NCBI GenBank assembly: GCA_963660485.1
Contig: CAVKYH010000010.1
Span: forward strand, 1 to 63,160
DNA from: UBA6398 sp963660485
GTDB taxonomy: Bacteria; Bacteroidota; Bacteroidia; Bacteroidales; Bacteroidaceae
Direction of reading: 5' to 3'
DNA: 63,160 nt
Shown: one piece after another, positions 43,059-50,629 of the stretch
Layout: the number at the start of each line of letters is the position of its first letter
Position numbering within the stretch: the stretch's first letter is position 1
Translations under genes and position numbers: made by a program
The notes under the pieces: generated by a model
The model's database searches: none
Told to the model about the DNA's origin: nothing
The model's input: only the letters and a program-made list of their open reading frames with translations

Positions 43059-43610
43059 TTATCTTGGAGGAAGTGTCTCTCCGAGATATTTATAGCTAAA
43101 ATTCTTGCCTTTTGAAGAAGGGAATTGTGAACGGAGGTCTACATCCTGACGATTGCGCAAGTGCTGGATAATTCTCATATAGCATTCCTGCGGACTGTGT
43201 GCCTTTACGCGTGCCACGAACGGGGTGTCGCGATATTGGAACTTGCCTGTGCCGGGAATAGGTATGACGCGCTTGAAAAGCAACGAACCTTCATACCAGC
43301 CTGGTTTGTCCTCGTTGAGCTCCATTTGCTTTTCGCTTTTTATCTGTCCCGTAACGCTTTGATTGCTCTTGCGGTTGTTTGACTTGAATTCTTCCATTGT
43401 CTCGGCAGTTGTCTTGATAACAATGAAATATATCTTGGGAGCCAATTTATAACGTTTGGGATATGCCACAGAACTCTCTGCAAACGAACGCAGGTCTTTT
43501 TGCATGGAATTTTCTATCTTAACTTCCGGAATGGAGTTGAGAAAGTCAATAGCTTCATCAGCGTTGTGAGCGAGAATTTCCTGATTGAAATATCTGATGT
43601 ATAGATTCAT
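43059..43610 (-). CDS. Conserved-looking hypothetical protein
   Basis: A 183-residue cytoplasmic protein without signal peptide or membrane segment. Residues ~53-73 (KRYKLAPKIYFIVIKTTAETM) and ~105-140 (WYEGSLLFKRVIPIPGTGKF, then FVARVKAHSPQECYMRIIQHL) look like a compact folded domain, and the C-terminus is basic. I do not recognise the family. It follows the tRNA-Gly gene by 101 bases on the same strand and is closed by a good terminator. A hairpin (43623-43647, one bulge) lies just upstream of its ATG. Confidence 0.72.
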   Translation of the reverse strand: MNLYIRYFNQEILAHNADEAIDFLNSIPEVKIENSMQKDLRSFAESSVAYPKRYKLAPKIYFIVIKTTAETMEEFKSNNRKSNQSVTGQIKSEKQMELNEDKPGWYEGSLLFKRVIPIPGTGKFQYRDTPFVARVKAHSPQECYMRIIQHLRNRQDVDLRSQFPSSKGKNFSYKYLGETLPPR

Positions 43611-43711
43611 TTTGCACTTCGACTATAATGGCAAAAGCCTATTATAGAATGTTTGTTTTAAGATTAATTTTCGATAATAGAGTATTGCAAAAACCTGCAA
43701 TAAAAACAAAG

Positions 43712-43784
43712 AGCGGCAAACGAGACTCGGACTCGCGACCTCAACCTTGGCAAGGTTGCGCTCTACCAACTGAGCTATTGCCGC
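43712..43784 (-). tRNA. tRNA-Gly (anticodon GCC)
   Basis: The minus strand folds into a complete cloverleaf: acceptor GCGGCAA with TTGCCGC, D-arm AGCTCAGTTGGTAGAGC, anticodon stem CAACC/GGTTG with loop TTGCCAA (anticodon GCC, Gly) and T-arm around CGAGTCCGAGTCTCG. CCA is not encoded. A perfect promoter (TTTG-N20-TACTTTTGC) lies upstream. Confidence 0.96.
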
Positions 43785-43815
43785 ATTTCGTGCAGTGCAT
43801 TTCTCTAAATGCGAT

Positions 43816-43848
43816 GCAAAAGTAAGGCTTTTCTCGATACCAGCCAAA
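43816..43848 (-). promoter_or_regulatory. Complete Bacteroidota promoter for tRNA-Gly
   Basis: On the minus strand TTTG (43848-43845) and TACTTTTGC (43824-43816) are separated by 20 bases, matching the consensus spacing. The tRNA 5' end is 31 bases downstream of the -7 box. Confidence 0.8.
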
Positions 43849-43967
43849 TTTTTGCGCAAGAAAATTGTGAAACGCGGTAATTTTCCTTTGCGCAAGGTTT
43901 GACGGGTTTTCGTGCCCGGATATTTGCGCGGTGAAGTTTGTATTTGTTTTATAGCAGATTATGAGCG

Positions 43968-44081
43968 GGTTTTACGAGATGCGTTTGGCGCTTTTACGAG
44001 GTCAGACATAATTTAAATTCCGACGCATCTAATTTAAATTACATGGCCCGGAGTTTTTGCGAGATGCCTTGTTGTTTTTAA
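43968..44081. repeat. 21-bp-register array H
   Basis: Spacers start at 43968, 43990, 44011, 44032, 44053 and 44074. The first interval is 22 bp, the only clear one-base break in register seen; the others are exactly 21. Words include GAGGTCAGACATA, TCCGACGCATCTA, TACATGGCCCGGA and GAGATGCCTTGTT. The centre (44019-44052) is the exact reverse complement of the centre of array B, while the outer words keep the same orientation as in B. It lies in the divergent gap between tRNA-Gly and the ABC-2 permease gene; nothing else is seen in 43849-44181. Confidence 0.92.
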
Positions 44082-44181
44082 GAGGTGGATTTTCCGCTTT
44101 TTCAGATGATGTGTTGGGGATTGAAAAACGGGGTGTGGAACGAAATAAATGGGGTAGGGCGTGTGTTTTGTTCTGTTTTTG

Positions 44182-44189
44182 TATATTTG
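44182..44189 (+). promoter_or_regulatory. -7 box upstream of the ABC-2 permease gene
   Basis: TATATTTG matches TAnnTTTG, 30 bases before the ATG, with GAAAGAAAGG as a ribosome site region between. No -33 element at the right distance is seen. Confidence 0.5.
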
Positions 44190-44218
44190 TGCGTGAAAGA
44201 AAGGTATCTTTATAAGTT

Positions 44219-45520
44219 ATGAACAAGATTGGAATTGTTGTAAGACGTGAGTTCGGGTATAGAGTGAAAAAACGCTCCTTTATTATTCTTACTATATTAA
44301 TGCCGTTTCTTATGGCGGCGGTGATAATGGTGCCTATGTTGCTGTCTTCGTTGAAAGGGGAGGACTTGAAGCAGGTCGTAGTGGTGGACCGTACCGGAAT
44401 ATATGCCCCTTGTTTCAAAAGCGACGGCAACTTTAAATATATAATAGGCGACCGCATGCGCTCGGAATACCGCGAAGAGGAAAATGAAACCTATGCCGTG
44501 GTTTCGATATGGGACGACTTGGCGAAAGATCCAACTGCTGCGCGGATTTATTCAAAGAAAGAGGTGTCTTCCGACCTGTTGAGGGCTGTGAATAATGTGT
44601 TGGGACAGAAAATCAAGGACCAAAAACTGTCGGCCTTCAATGTTCCGGGATTGAACGAGGTGGTAAAGCAATGCGAAGAGGGTTATGAAATACGCACTGT
44701 GAAGTGGTCGGACAACGGAGACGAGAAAGAATCGAATACAGATGTGGCAATGTTTGTAGGGATATTCTTTACAATACTTATATATATGTTTGTGCTTTCC
44801 TATGGCACAATGGTGATGCAAAGCGTTACCGAAGAAAAATCTAACAGAATAGTGGAATTGATGGTGTCGTCGGTAAAGCCTTTCACCTTGATGATGGGAA
44901 AAATAATAGGTGTGGCACTCGTGGGCTTGCTTCAAATGTTGATTTGGGGAGTGATGCTTTTCGTTATTCTCGGAATTGTTGGCGTGGCGTTTGGAATAGG
45001 CGATGTTTCGCTGCTTGGCGCCGGCGGAATGAATGCAATGGGAACTGATGCCGTGCAAAACGTTGATGCGGCGCAGATATTCCAGGCGTTAGGAGGAATG
45101 AACTTTGTGGAAATAATATTGATGGTCGTGGTTTACTTCATAGGCGGCTATTTATTATATGCGTCCTTTTTCGCAGGCGTGGGTTCGGCTATCAATTCAA
45201 GCGAAGACACGGGGCAGTTTGTAGCTCCCACTATGGTGGTTATGGCATTTGCCCTGTATGCTGGAATGTTCAGCATCGAGAATCCCGACGGCTCTCTCGC
45301 TTTTTGGTGTTCCATGATTCCGTTCACTTCGCCGATTGTAATGATGGTGCGCATACCTTTCGGCGTTCCGCTATGGCAGGAATTGCTGTCGGTGGTGCTG
45401 CTTTATTTTACGGCAATATCTATGGTTTGGATTGCGGGAAGGATTTATCGCGTGGGCATACTGATGTATGGAAAGAAACCGTCGATTGTGGAACTCTTGA
45501 AGTGGGTGAGGTATAAATGA
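44219..45520 (+). CDS. ABC-2 type transporter permease (NatB-like)
   Basis: A 433-residue integral membrane protein. One helix lies at about 22-44 (SFIILTILMPFLMAAVIMVPML), then a large extracytoplasmic domain to about 175, then five more helices, ending in a basic tail. The motif QSVTEEKSNRIVELMVSSVKP is typical of ABC-2 permeases of the NatB/YhaP type, which pump ions or drugs with a separate ATPase. No ATPase gene is next to it: tRNA-Gly and purB flank it. So its ATPase partner must be elsewhere or lost. Confidence 0.88.
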   Translation: MNKIGIVVRREFGYRVKKRSFIILTILMPFLMAAVIMVPMLLSSLKGEDLKQVVVVDRTGIYAPCFKSDGNFKYIIGDRMRSEYREEENETYAVVSIWDDLAKDPTAARIYSKKEVSSDLLRAVNNVLGQKIKDQKLSAFNVPGLNEVVKQCEEGYEIRTVKWSDNGDEKESNTDVAMFVGIFFTILIYMFVLSYGTMVMQSVTEEKSNRIVELMVSSVKPFTLMMGKIIGVALVGLLQMLIWGVMLFVILGIVGVAFGIGDVSLLGAGGMNAMGTDAVQNVDAAQIFQALGGMNFVEIILMVVVYFIGGYLLYASFFAGVGSAINSSEDTGQFVAPTMVVMAFALYAGMFSIENPDGSLAFWCSMIPFTSPIVMMVRIPFGVPLWQELLSVVLLYFTAISMVWIAGRIYRVGILMYGKKPSIVELLKWVRYK

Positions 45521-45565
45521 GTGGCAATATATGGAAATTACTTTCCCTGTGTCGGAAAAATAAAT

Positions 45566-45574
45566 TACTTTTGC
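45566..45574 (+). promoter_or_regulatory. -7 box for purB
   Basis: TACTTTTGC matches TAnnTTTGC, 18 bases before the purB ATG. It lies in the 71-base gap after the ABC-2 permease gene. Confidence 0.55.
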
Positions 45575-45591
45575 ACCTAAAATAGAACACA

Positions 45592-46941
45592 ATGGAATTG
45601 GATATATTGAATGCTGTAAGTCCGGTTGACGGACGTTATCGCGCAAAGAGCGAACCCCTTTCACCCTATTTCTCGGAATACGCGTTGATAAAGTATCGTG
45701 TGAAAGTTGAAATCGAGTATTTTATTTGGCTTTGCGAGATGCCGTTGCCTCAGCTCAAAGATTTCAACAGCAACAACTTTGCTGCGCTTAGAAGTATATA
45801 CCAGAATTTTTCGGAAACCGATGCACAATCGGTAAAAGAGATAGAAAAGACAACCAACCACGACGTGAAAGCCGTGGAATATTTCATTAAAGGAAAATTC
45901 GACGAGATAGGCGGTATGGAAGACTTCAAGGAGTTTATCCATTTCGGGCTTACATCACAAGATATAAACAACACGTCTTTCCCAATGATGATAGGCGATG
46001 CAATAAAAGAGGTATTCGCTCCGGAAGTTCAGGCTCTTATTGATAAACTGAACGGCTTGGCTGAAGAATGGAAGGACATTCCTATGCTTGCCCACACTCA
46101 TGGACAGCCCGCTTCGCCCACACGTCTTGGCAAAGAGATAAAGGTTTTCGCCTATCGCCTGGAACGTCAGTTCGAACAACTGAACGGTTTGAAAATAACG
46201 GCAAAATTCGGCGGCGCAACGGGTAATTTCAACGCTCATCATGTGGCTTATCCCGAAATAGACTGGAAAGTACAGGCCAATAAGTTCCTTGCGGAACGCC
46301 TTGGGCTTGAACGCGAACAGTATACCACACAGATTTCCAATTACGACGGACTGGCTGCCGTTTTGGACGCATTGAAGCGCATCAATACGGTAATCATGGA
46401 TCTCGATCGCGATTTCTGGACGTATATTTCCATGAACTATTTCAAACAGAAGATAAAACAAGGCGAAGTTGGCAGTTCTGCAATGCCCCACAAAGTGAAT
46501 CCTATAGATTATGAGAACTCTGAAGGAAACCTTGGCGTGGCAAATGCACTCTACGAACATCTTTCGAGAAAACTTCCGCTTTCGCGTCTGCAAAGAGACC
46601 TGACAGACAGTACCGTGATACGTAATCTTGGTGTTCCAATGGCTCATTCCATTATCGCTATCAAGAGTACGCTCAAAGGTCTCGACAAACTTTTGCTGCA
46701 TCGCGAGTCGATTGACGCCGATTTGGAAAACAATTGGGAAGTTGTGGCAGAAGCAATACAGACAATCCTGCGCCGCGAACGTTTCCCGCACCCTTATGAA
46801 ACGTTGAAAGCCTTGACGCGAACCAACAAGAAGATAAACCAACAGGATATCGCAGAATTTATCAACGGACTCGATATTCGCGACGAAGTGAAAGCAGAAC
46901 TTCTGAAAATAACCCCACAAAACTACGTCGGAATATTCTGA
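45592..46941 (+). CDS. purB: Adenylosuccinate lyase
   Basis: Cleaves SAICAR and adenylosuccinate, releasing fumarate, in purine synthesis. The 449-residue length is normal. The fumarase/aspartase signature is GSSAMPHKVNPIDYEN near residues 297-312. Other conserved stretches are HFGLTSQDINNTSFP and HTHGQPASPTRLGKE, with the catalytic His in each. The start MELDILNAVSPVDGRY is as in other PurB. A 66-base gap separates it from rluB. Confidence 0.97.
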   Translation: MELDILNAVSPVDGRYRAKSEPLSPYFSEYALIKYRVKVEIEYFIWLCEMPLPQLKDFNSNNFAALRSIYQNFSETDAQSVKEIEKTTNHDVKAVEYFIKGKFDEIGGMEDFKEFIHFGLTSQDINNTSFPMMIGDAIKEVFAPEVQALIDKLNGLAEEWKDIPMLAHTHGQPASPTRLGKEIKVFAYRLERQFEQLNGLKITAKFGGATGNFNAHHVAYPEIDWKVQANKFLAERLGLEREQYTTQISNYDGLAAVLDALKRINTVIMDLDRDFWTYISMNYFKQKIKQGEVGSSAMPHKVNPIDYENSEGNLGVANALYEHLSRKLPLSRLQRDLTDSTVIRNLGVPMAHSIIAIKSTLKGLDKLLLHRESIDADLENNWEVVAEAIQTILRRERFPHPYETLKALTRTNKKINQQDIAEFINGLDIRDEVKAELLKITPQNYVGIF

Positions 46942-47007
46942 AGCGAAAACAAAGACAAAGACGCTGGAAAATGGCGTTAATATATTAATCAAATAAATTA
47001 ATCCGTG

Positions 47008-48324
47008 ATGGACAACGAAGAGAAAATCAATCAGGAAAATAACGGACAAAATCCGCGCTCCAATGCAAATGCAGGCGGTGTACGTTATAAGAAGGTGAAT
47101 GTGTATGATGGCGGTAATGCTTTTGACCGTCAGGATAGCCGCCCCTCGTATCGTGGCAACAGCTACGGACGCGAACAGGGACGAAACTATCGTGGTTATC
47201 GTGAAAACAGCTATGGTAGAAACGAAGGCTATCGCCAAGGAGGAAGTGCCTATCGCCATGACAACAATGCCGGATATGGACGTGGCTATAACGGTTATGG
47301 AAATTCCGAACGCTATCAGCAGGAACGCCCCAGCCGTAATTATCCATCGCAAGAGCGATACGGATATTCGCGTGGCGGATATAGTGGCGGCTCATACCAA
47401 GATCGTAGCGAGCGTTACGGCCAACCGCAAGGATATGGCGAACGCCGTAGCGGAAGATACGAATATCAGCCGCGCAGAGACAGCTATGGTCGTGGCGGCG
47501 CCCCGCGTCAGCAGCGTTCTAACAATTATGGCGGCGGATACAACCCAGATGCAAAATATTCTTTGCGTAAGAGAATTCAGTACGCCGAAGAGAATTTTGA
47601 TCCCGAAGCACCAATTCGTTTGAATAAGTTTTTGTCGAATGCCGGCGTTTGTTCGCGTCGTGATGCCGACAAATATATAACAGCAGGAGTGGTAACTGTA
47701 AACGGTGAAACGGTAACGGAACTCGGTTCAAAGATTAAACGTAGCGATGTTGTGCGTTTCAATAACGAAACAGTCTCGATTGAAAAGAAAGTTTACGTAC
47801 TTCTCAACAAACCTAAGGATTATGTAACAACGAGCGACGACCCTCAAAACCGCAAGACGGTTATGGATCTTGTGCGCAACGCTTGCCGTGAGAGAATTTA
47901 CCCGGTTGGTCGTCTCGACAGGAACACTACGGGTGTACTTCTCCTTACAAATGATGGTGAATTGGCTTCTAAACTCACTCACCCCAAATACAAGAAGAAG
48001 AAAATCTATCATGCTTTCCTCGATCACAATGTAAACGCTGCCGATATGCAGCAGATTGCGAACGGTATCATGCTTGATGACGGCGAGGTGCATGCCGATG
48101 CCATAGAGTATGCTTCACAAACAGACAAGAAGCAGGTGGGTATCGAAATCCACAGCGGAAAGAATCGTATTGTGCGTCGTATTTTCGAAAGCTTGGGATA
48201 TCATGTAACTAAACTCGACAGAGTTTATTTCGCCGGGCTTACCAAGAAAAACTTGCGTCGCGGTCAATGGCGTTATCTCTCGCAGGAGGAAGTGAATTAT
48301 CTGAAAATGGGAGAATTTGAATAA
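47008..48324 (+). CDS. rluB: Pseudouridine synthase RluB/RsuA family with long low-complexity N-terminus
   Basis: A 438-residue RNA-modifying enzyme. The C-terminal part has an S4 RNA-binding domain (IRLNKFLSNAGVCSRRDADKYI) and the RsuA-type catalytic core with Asp304 in VGRLDRNTTG. RNRIVRRIFESLGYHV and the last strand WRYLSQEEVNYL complete it. The first ~180 residues are low-complexity: repeated Tyr, Gly, Arg, Ser and Asn (many RGY, GRG, SYG and YGR units), with no fold. Such a tail could bind RNA or promote condensation (inference). The ATG at 47008 is used; the in-frame GTG at 47005 is also possible. The exact rRNA target (RluB-like position) is by family. Confidence 0.9.
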   Translation: MDNEEKINQENNGQNPRSNANAGGVRYKKVNVYDGGNAFDRQDSRPSYRGNSYGREQGRNYRGYRENSYGRNEGYRQGGSAYRHDNNAGYGRGYNGYGNSERYQQERPSRNYPSQERYGYSRGGYSGGSYQDRSERYGQPQGYGERRSGRYEYQPRRDSYGRGGAPRQQRSNNYGGGYNPDAKYSLRKRIQYAEENFDPEAPIRLNKFLSNAGVCSRRDADKYITAGVVTVNGETVTELGSKIKRSDVVRFNNETVSIEKKVYVLLNKPKDYVTTSDDPQNRKTVMDLVRNACRERIYPVGRLDRNTTGVLLLTNDGELASKLTHPKYKKKKIYHAFLDHNVNAADMQQIANGIMLDDGEVHADAIEYASQTDKKQVGIEIHSGKNRIVRRIFESLGYHVTKLDRVYFAGLTKKNLRRGQWRYLSQEEVNYLKMGEFE

Positions 48325-48371
48325 TTGGTGTAATTGCGTTAAGCGTTGACTATTAATCAAAGTAGAATAAT

Positions 48372-49769
48372 ATGTACAAGTCAAGAATTAAGATTGTAGA
48401 TCTTCTCAAGAGTGAGGATTTTGACAAGGTTGTTAATGTAAAAGGTTGGGTTAGAACCCGCCGTGGCAGCAAGTCTGTTAATTTTATCGCGCTTAATGAC
48501 GGCTCTACAATAAAGAATATACAGGTGGTGGCTGACGTGAACGATTTCGATGAGGAGTTGCTTAAGCAGATAACCACCGGTGCTTGTTTGAGCGTTGACG
48601 GAAAACTTGTCAAGAGCATTGGCGGCGGTCAGAGTGTGGAAGTTCAAGCTACGAAAATAGAGGTTCTCGGTCCTTGCGGCGATGATTTTCCGATGCAGAA
48701 GAAAGGGCAGAGCTTTGAATACATGCGTAAGTATGCCCACATGCGTCTCCGTACAAACACATTCGGTGCTGTTTTTCGCATACGCCACAATATGGCCATT
48801 GCCATACACAAATATTTCCACGAACATGGCTTCTATTATTTCAATACTCCTATAATCACGGCAAGTGATTGCGAGGGTGCGGGCGAGATGTTCCAAGTAA
48901 CAACGCTTGACCTCAACCGTACAGGAAAAGACGGCGATGTTGCATACGACAGAGACTTCTTCGGCAAGAAAACAAGCCTCACCGTGAGCGGACAGCTTGA
49001 GGGAGAACTTGGTGCAACGGCTTTGGGAGCTATCTATACGTTCGGTCCTACGTTTCGTGCTGAGAATTCCAATACTCCGCGCCATTTGGCAGAGTTTTGG
49101 ATGATTGAGCCGGAAATTGCTTTTATGGATCAGAAAGAATTGATGGATTTGGAAGAGGATTTCATCAAATATTGTGTGAATTGGGCTTTGGAAAATTGCA
49201 AGGACGACCTTGAATTCCTCAACAAGATGATTGACAAGAATCTTCTCGAAACGCTTAATTCTGTTGTCAAGGAGGATTTCGTTCGTCTGCCTTATACCGA
49301 GGGAATCAATATTCTTGAGAAAGCGGTTAAAGACGGCCATAAGTTCGAGTTCCCGATTACGGGCTGGGGCATGGATTTAAGCAGCGAGCACGAACGTTAT
49401 TTGGTAGAGGAGTATTTCAAACGTCCTGTGATTATGACGGATTACCCGAGCGAAATCAAGGCGTTTTATATGAAGAAAAATCCCGACGGCAAGACAATGC
49501 AGGGTACCGATGTGCTTTTCCCGAGAATCGGCGAAATCATTGGCGGTTCGGTGCGCGAGGAAGATTACGACAAACTTGTTGGAGAAATCAAGGCTCGCGG
49601 AATGGAAGAGGACAGTTACAGTTGGTATCTTGATACGCGCAAGTTCGGCAGTTGTCCGCATGCAGGTTTCGGTTTGGGCTTTGAGCGCCTCATTCTGTTT
49701 GTTACCGGTATGCAGAATATACGCGACGTGATTCCGTTCCCGCGTACTCCGAAGAATGCAATGTTCTAA
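48372..49769 (+). CDS. asnS: Asparaginyl-tRNA synthetase
   Basis: Charges tRNA-Asn. The 465-residue class II synthetase has the N-terminal OB-fold anticodon-binding domain (VNVKGWVRTRRGSKSVNFIALNDG) and the catalytic core with motif 2 FRAENSNTPRHLAEFWMIEPE and motif 3 GFGLGFERLILFVTGM. The MIEPEIAF segment distinguishes AsnRS from AspRS. The length fits. It follows rluB by 47 bases and is closed by a strong terminator. Confidence 0.97.
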   Translation: MYKSRIKIVDLLKSEDFDKVVNVKGWVRTRRGSKSVNFIALNDGSTIKNIQVVADVNDFDEELLKQITTGACLSVDGKLVKSIGGGQSVEVQATKIEVLGPCGDDFPMQKKGQSFEYMRKYAHMRLRTNTFGAVFRIRHNMAIAIHKYFHEHGFYYFNTPIITASDCEGAGEMFQVTTLDLNRTGKDGDVAYDRDFFGKKTSLTVSGQLEGELGATALGAIYTFGPTFRAENSNTPRHLAEFWMIEPEIAFMDQKELMDLEEDFIKYCVNWALENCKDDLEFLNKMIDKNLLETLNSVVKEDFVRLPYTEGINILEKAVKDGHKFEFPITGWGMDLSSEHERYLVEEYFKRPVIMTDYPSEIKAFYMKKNPDGKTMQGTDVLFPRIGEIIGGSVREEDYDKLVGEIKARGMEEDSYSWYLDTRKFGSCPHAGFGLGFERLILFVTGMQNIRDVIPFPRTPKNAMF

Positions 49770-49794
49770 GAGAAAATAATTTCAAGAGTTAAAG

Positions 49795-49832
49795 ATGCGG
49801 TGTGCAATGGTTTGCGCGCCGCATTTTTTGTT
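49795..49832 (+). terminator. Strong terminator after asnS
   Basis: ATGCGGTGTGCAA (49795-49807) pairs with 49812-49824 over 13 positions, with two G-T wobbles, around a TGGT loop, and is followed by a T run. It is 26 bases after the asnS stop. Confidence 0.9.
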
Positions 49833-49868
49833 TTGCGAAGTTTGTGGCATTATTGTCCGATTTTTAAG

Positions 49869-50243
49869 GTGAAGAAAATTTTTTTGGTTGATTCCATAAA
49901 ATTTACGGTCGAAGAATGTACTTATTCCGAGTGTTTGCTGCGTGTGATTGTCTATGAAGAGAGCGACAAAGACTTTGTTCCAGTGATGTCGAAGCCTTTG
50001 TATGTGTCGTGTACGCCTTCTCAAAACGGCAAGGATTTGGTTGTGGCGGTTGACGACCGCACTTTGTTGCAAAAAGGCCGTGTTTATTACGTCGCGCTCT
50101 GTCCTGTTTCGAGTGATGGAAAAGGAAAAGTAAGTTTTCATGCCTATGCCCATAAAGGTTTCGCCTGGAATATCGACAAACAACATACTGTGAAGCTTCT
50201 GGTTTCGATGGCTGCTGTTCTTGTAGGGAGAGAAAATTTATAA
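49869..50243 (+). CDS. Hypothetical small protein
   Basis: An open frame continues from 49800, but its first part lies inside the asnS terminator, so I take the GTG at 49869 as start (VKKIFLVDSIKFTVEECTY...). The 124-residue product alternates hydrophobic and polar residues (LLRVIVYEES, GRVYYVALCPVS) as in beta-sheet proteins. There is no signal peptide and no family I recognise. No promoter box is evident, and the codon choice looks ordinary. It may be real but is the least certain gene reported here. Confidence 0.45.
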   Translation: MKKIFLVDSIKFTVEECTYSECLLRVIVYEESDKDFVPVMSKPLYVSCTPSQNGKDLVVAVDDRTLLQKGRVYYVALCPVSSDGKGKVSFHAYAHKGFAWNIDKQHTVKLLVSMAAVLVGRENL

Positions 50244-50338
50244 GATGTGCAAATACAATGGGTTATACTCTGTTTAGAACAAAGGGTAAGGTGTGTAAAT
50301 ATATTCTTCAAGAATGCGTTTTTCTTTTGCCGCATTTC

Positions 50339-50409
50339 GTAAAAACGATGTCAGACCTAATTTAAATTACAAGCCATGTAATTTAAATTAGGTCTGACAT
50401 CGGAAAAAC
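50339..50409. repeat. 21-bp-register array I (25-bp perfect stem)
   Basis: Spacers start at 50339, 50360, 50381 and 50402 (GTAAAAAC, ATTTAAAT, ATTTAAAT, GGAAAAAC). The words are GATGTCAGACCTA, TACAAGCCATGTA and TAGGTCTGACATC. The first and third words with their spacers form a perfect 25-bp stem (50346-50370 with 50378-50402) with loop AAGCCAT. It lies between the hypothetical gene and the leu operon. The remainder of 50244-50629 holds only the leuA promoter box. Confidence 0.93.
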
Positions 50410-50571
50410 GTTATTTTGAGGCTGTTTTGTGATACCTAAATTGCAAAACAAAGTTTGCAAGGAAATTTACCTCTCTATCATTTTTCCATGTTTCCAAGTG
50501 CAAATCTTTCGTGTGTAGTGTGTCGCTGCCAATTATGTGGCAAATACTACTGAAAATCCGTCTGAAAAGTG

Positions 50572-50580
50572 TATCTTTGC
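50572..50580 (+). promoter_or_regulatory. -7 box for the leu operon
   Basis: TATCTTTGC matches TAnnTTTGC, 50 bases before the leuA ATG. No -33 TTTG is seen at the right distance. I see no Leu-rich leader peptide in the region before leuA. Confidence 0.6.
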
Positions 50581-50629
50581 ATAGAATACCCCATTGGGTA
50601 AATTCAAGTGTGTAAAAAATAGAAAGCAA

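Noticed and set aside
45955..47352. A 465-codon minus-strand open frame opposite purB and rluB
   Set aside because: It is antisense to two well-supported genes, and its protein is an artefact of their codon bias and the low-complexity rluB tail.
50411..50629. Leader peptide or attenuator before leuA
   Set aside because: No short frame rich in Leu, Ile or Val codons with a following terminator is seen.
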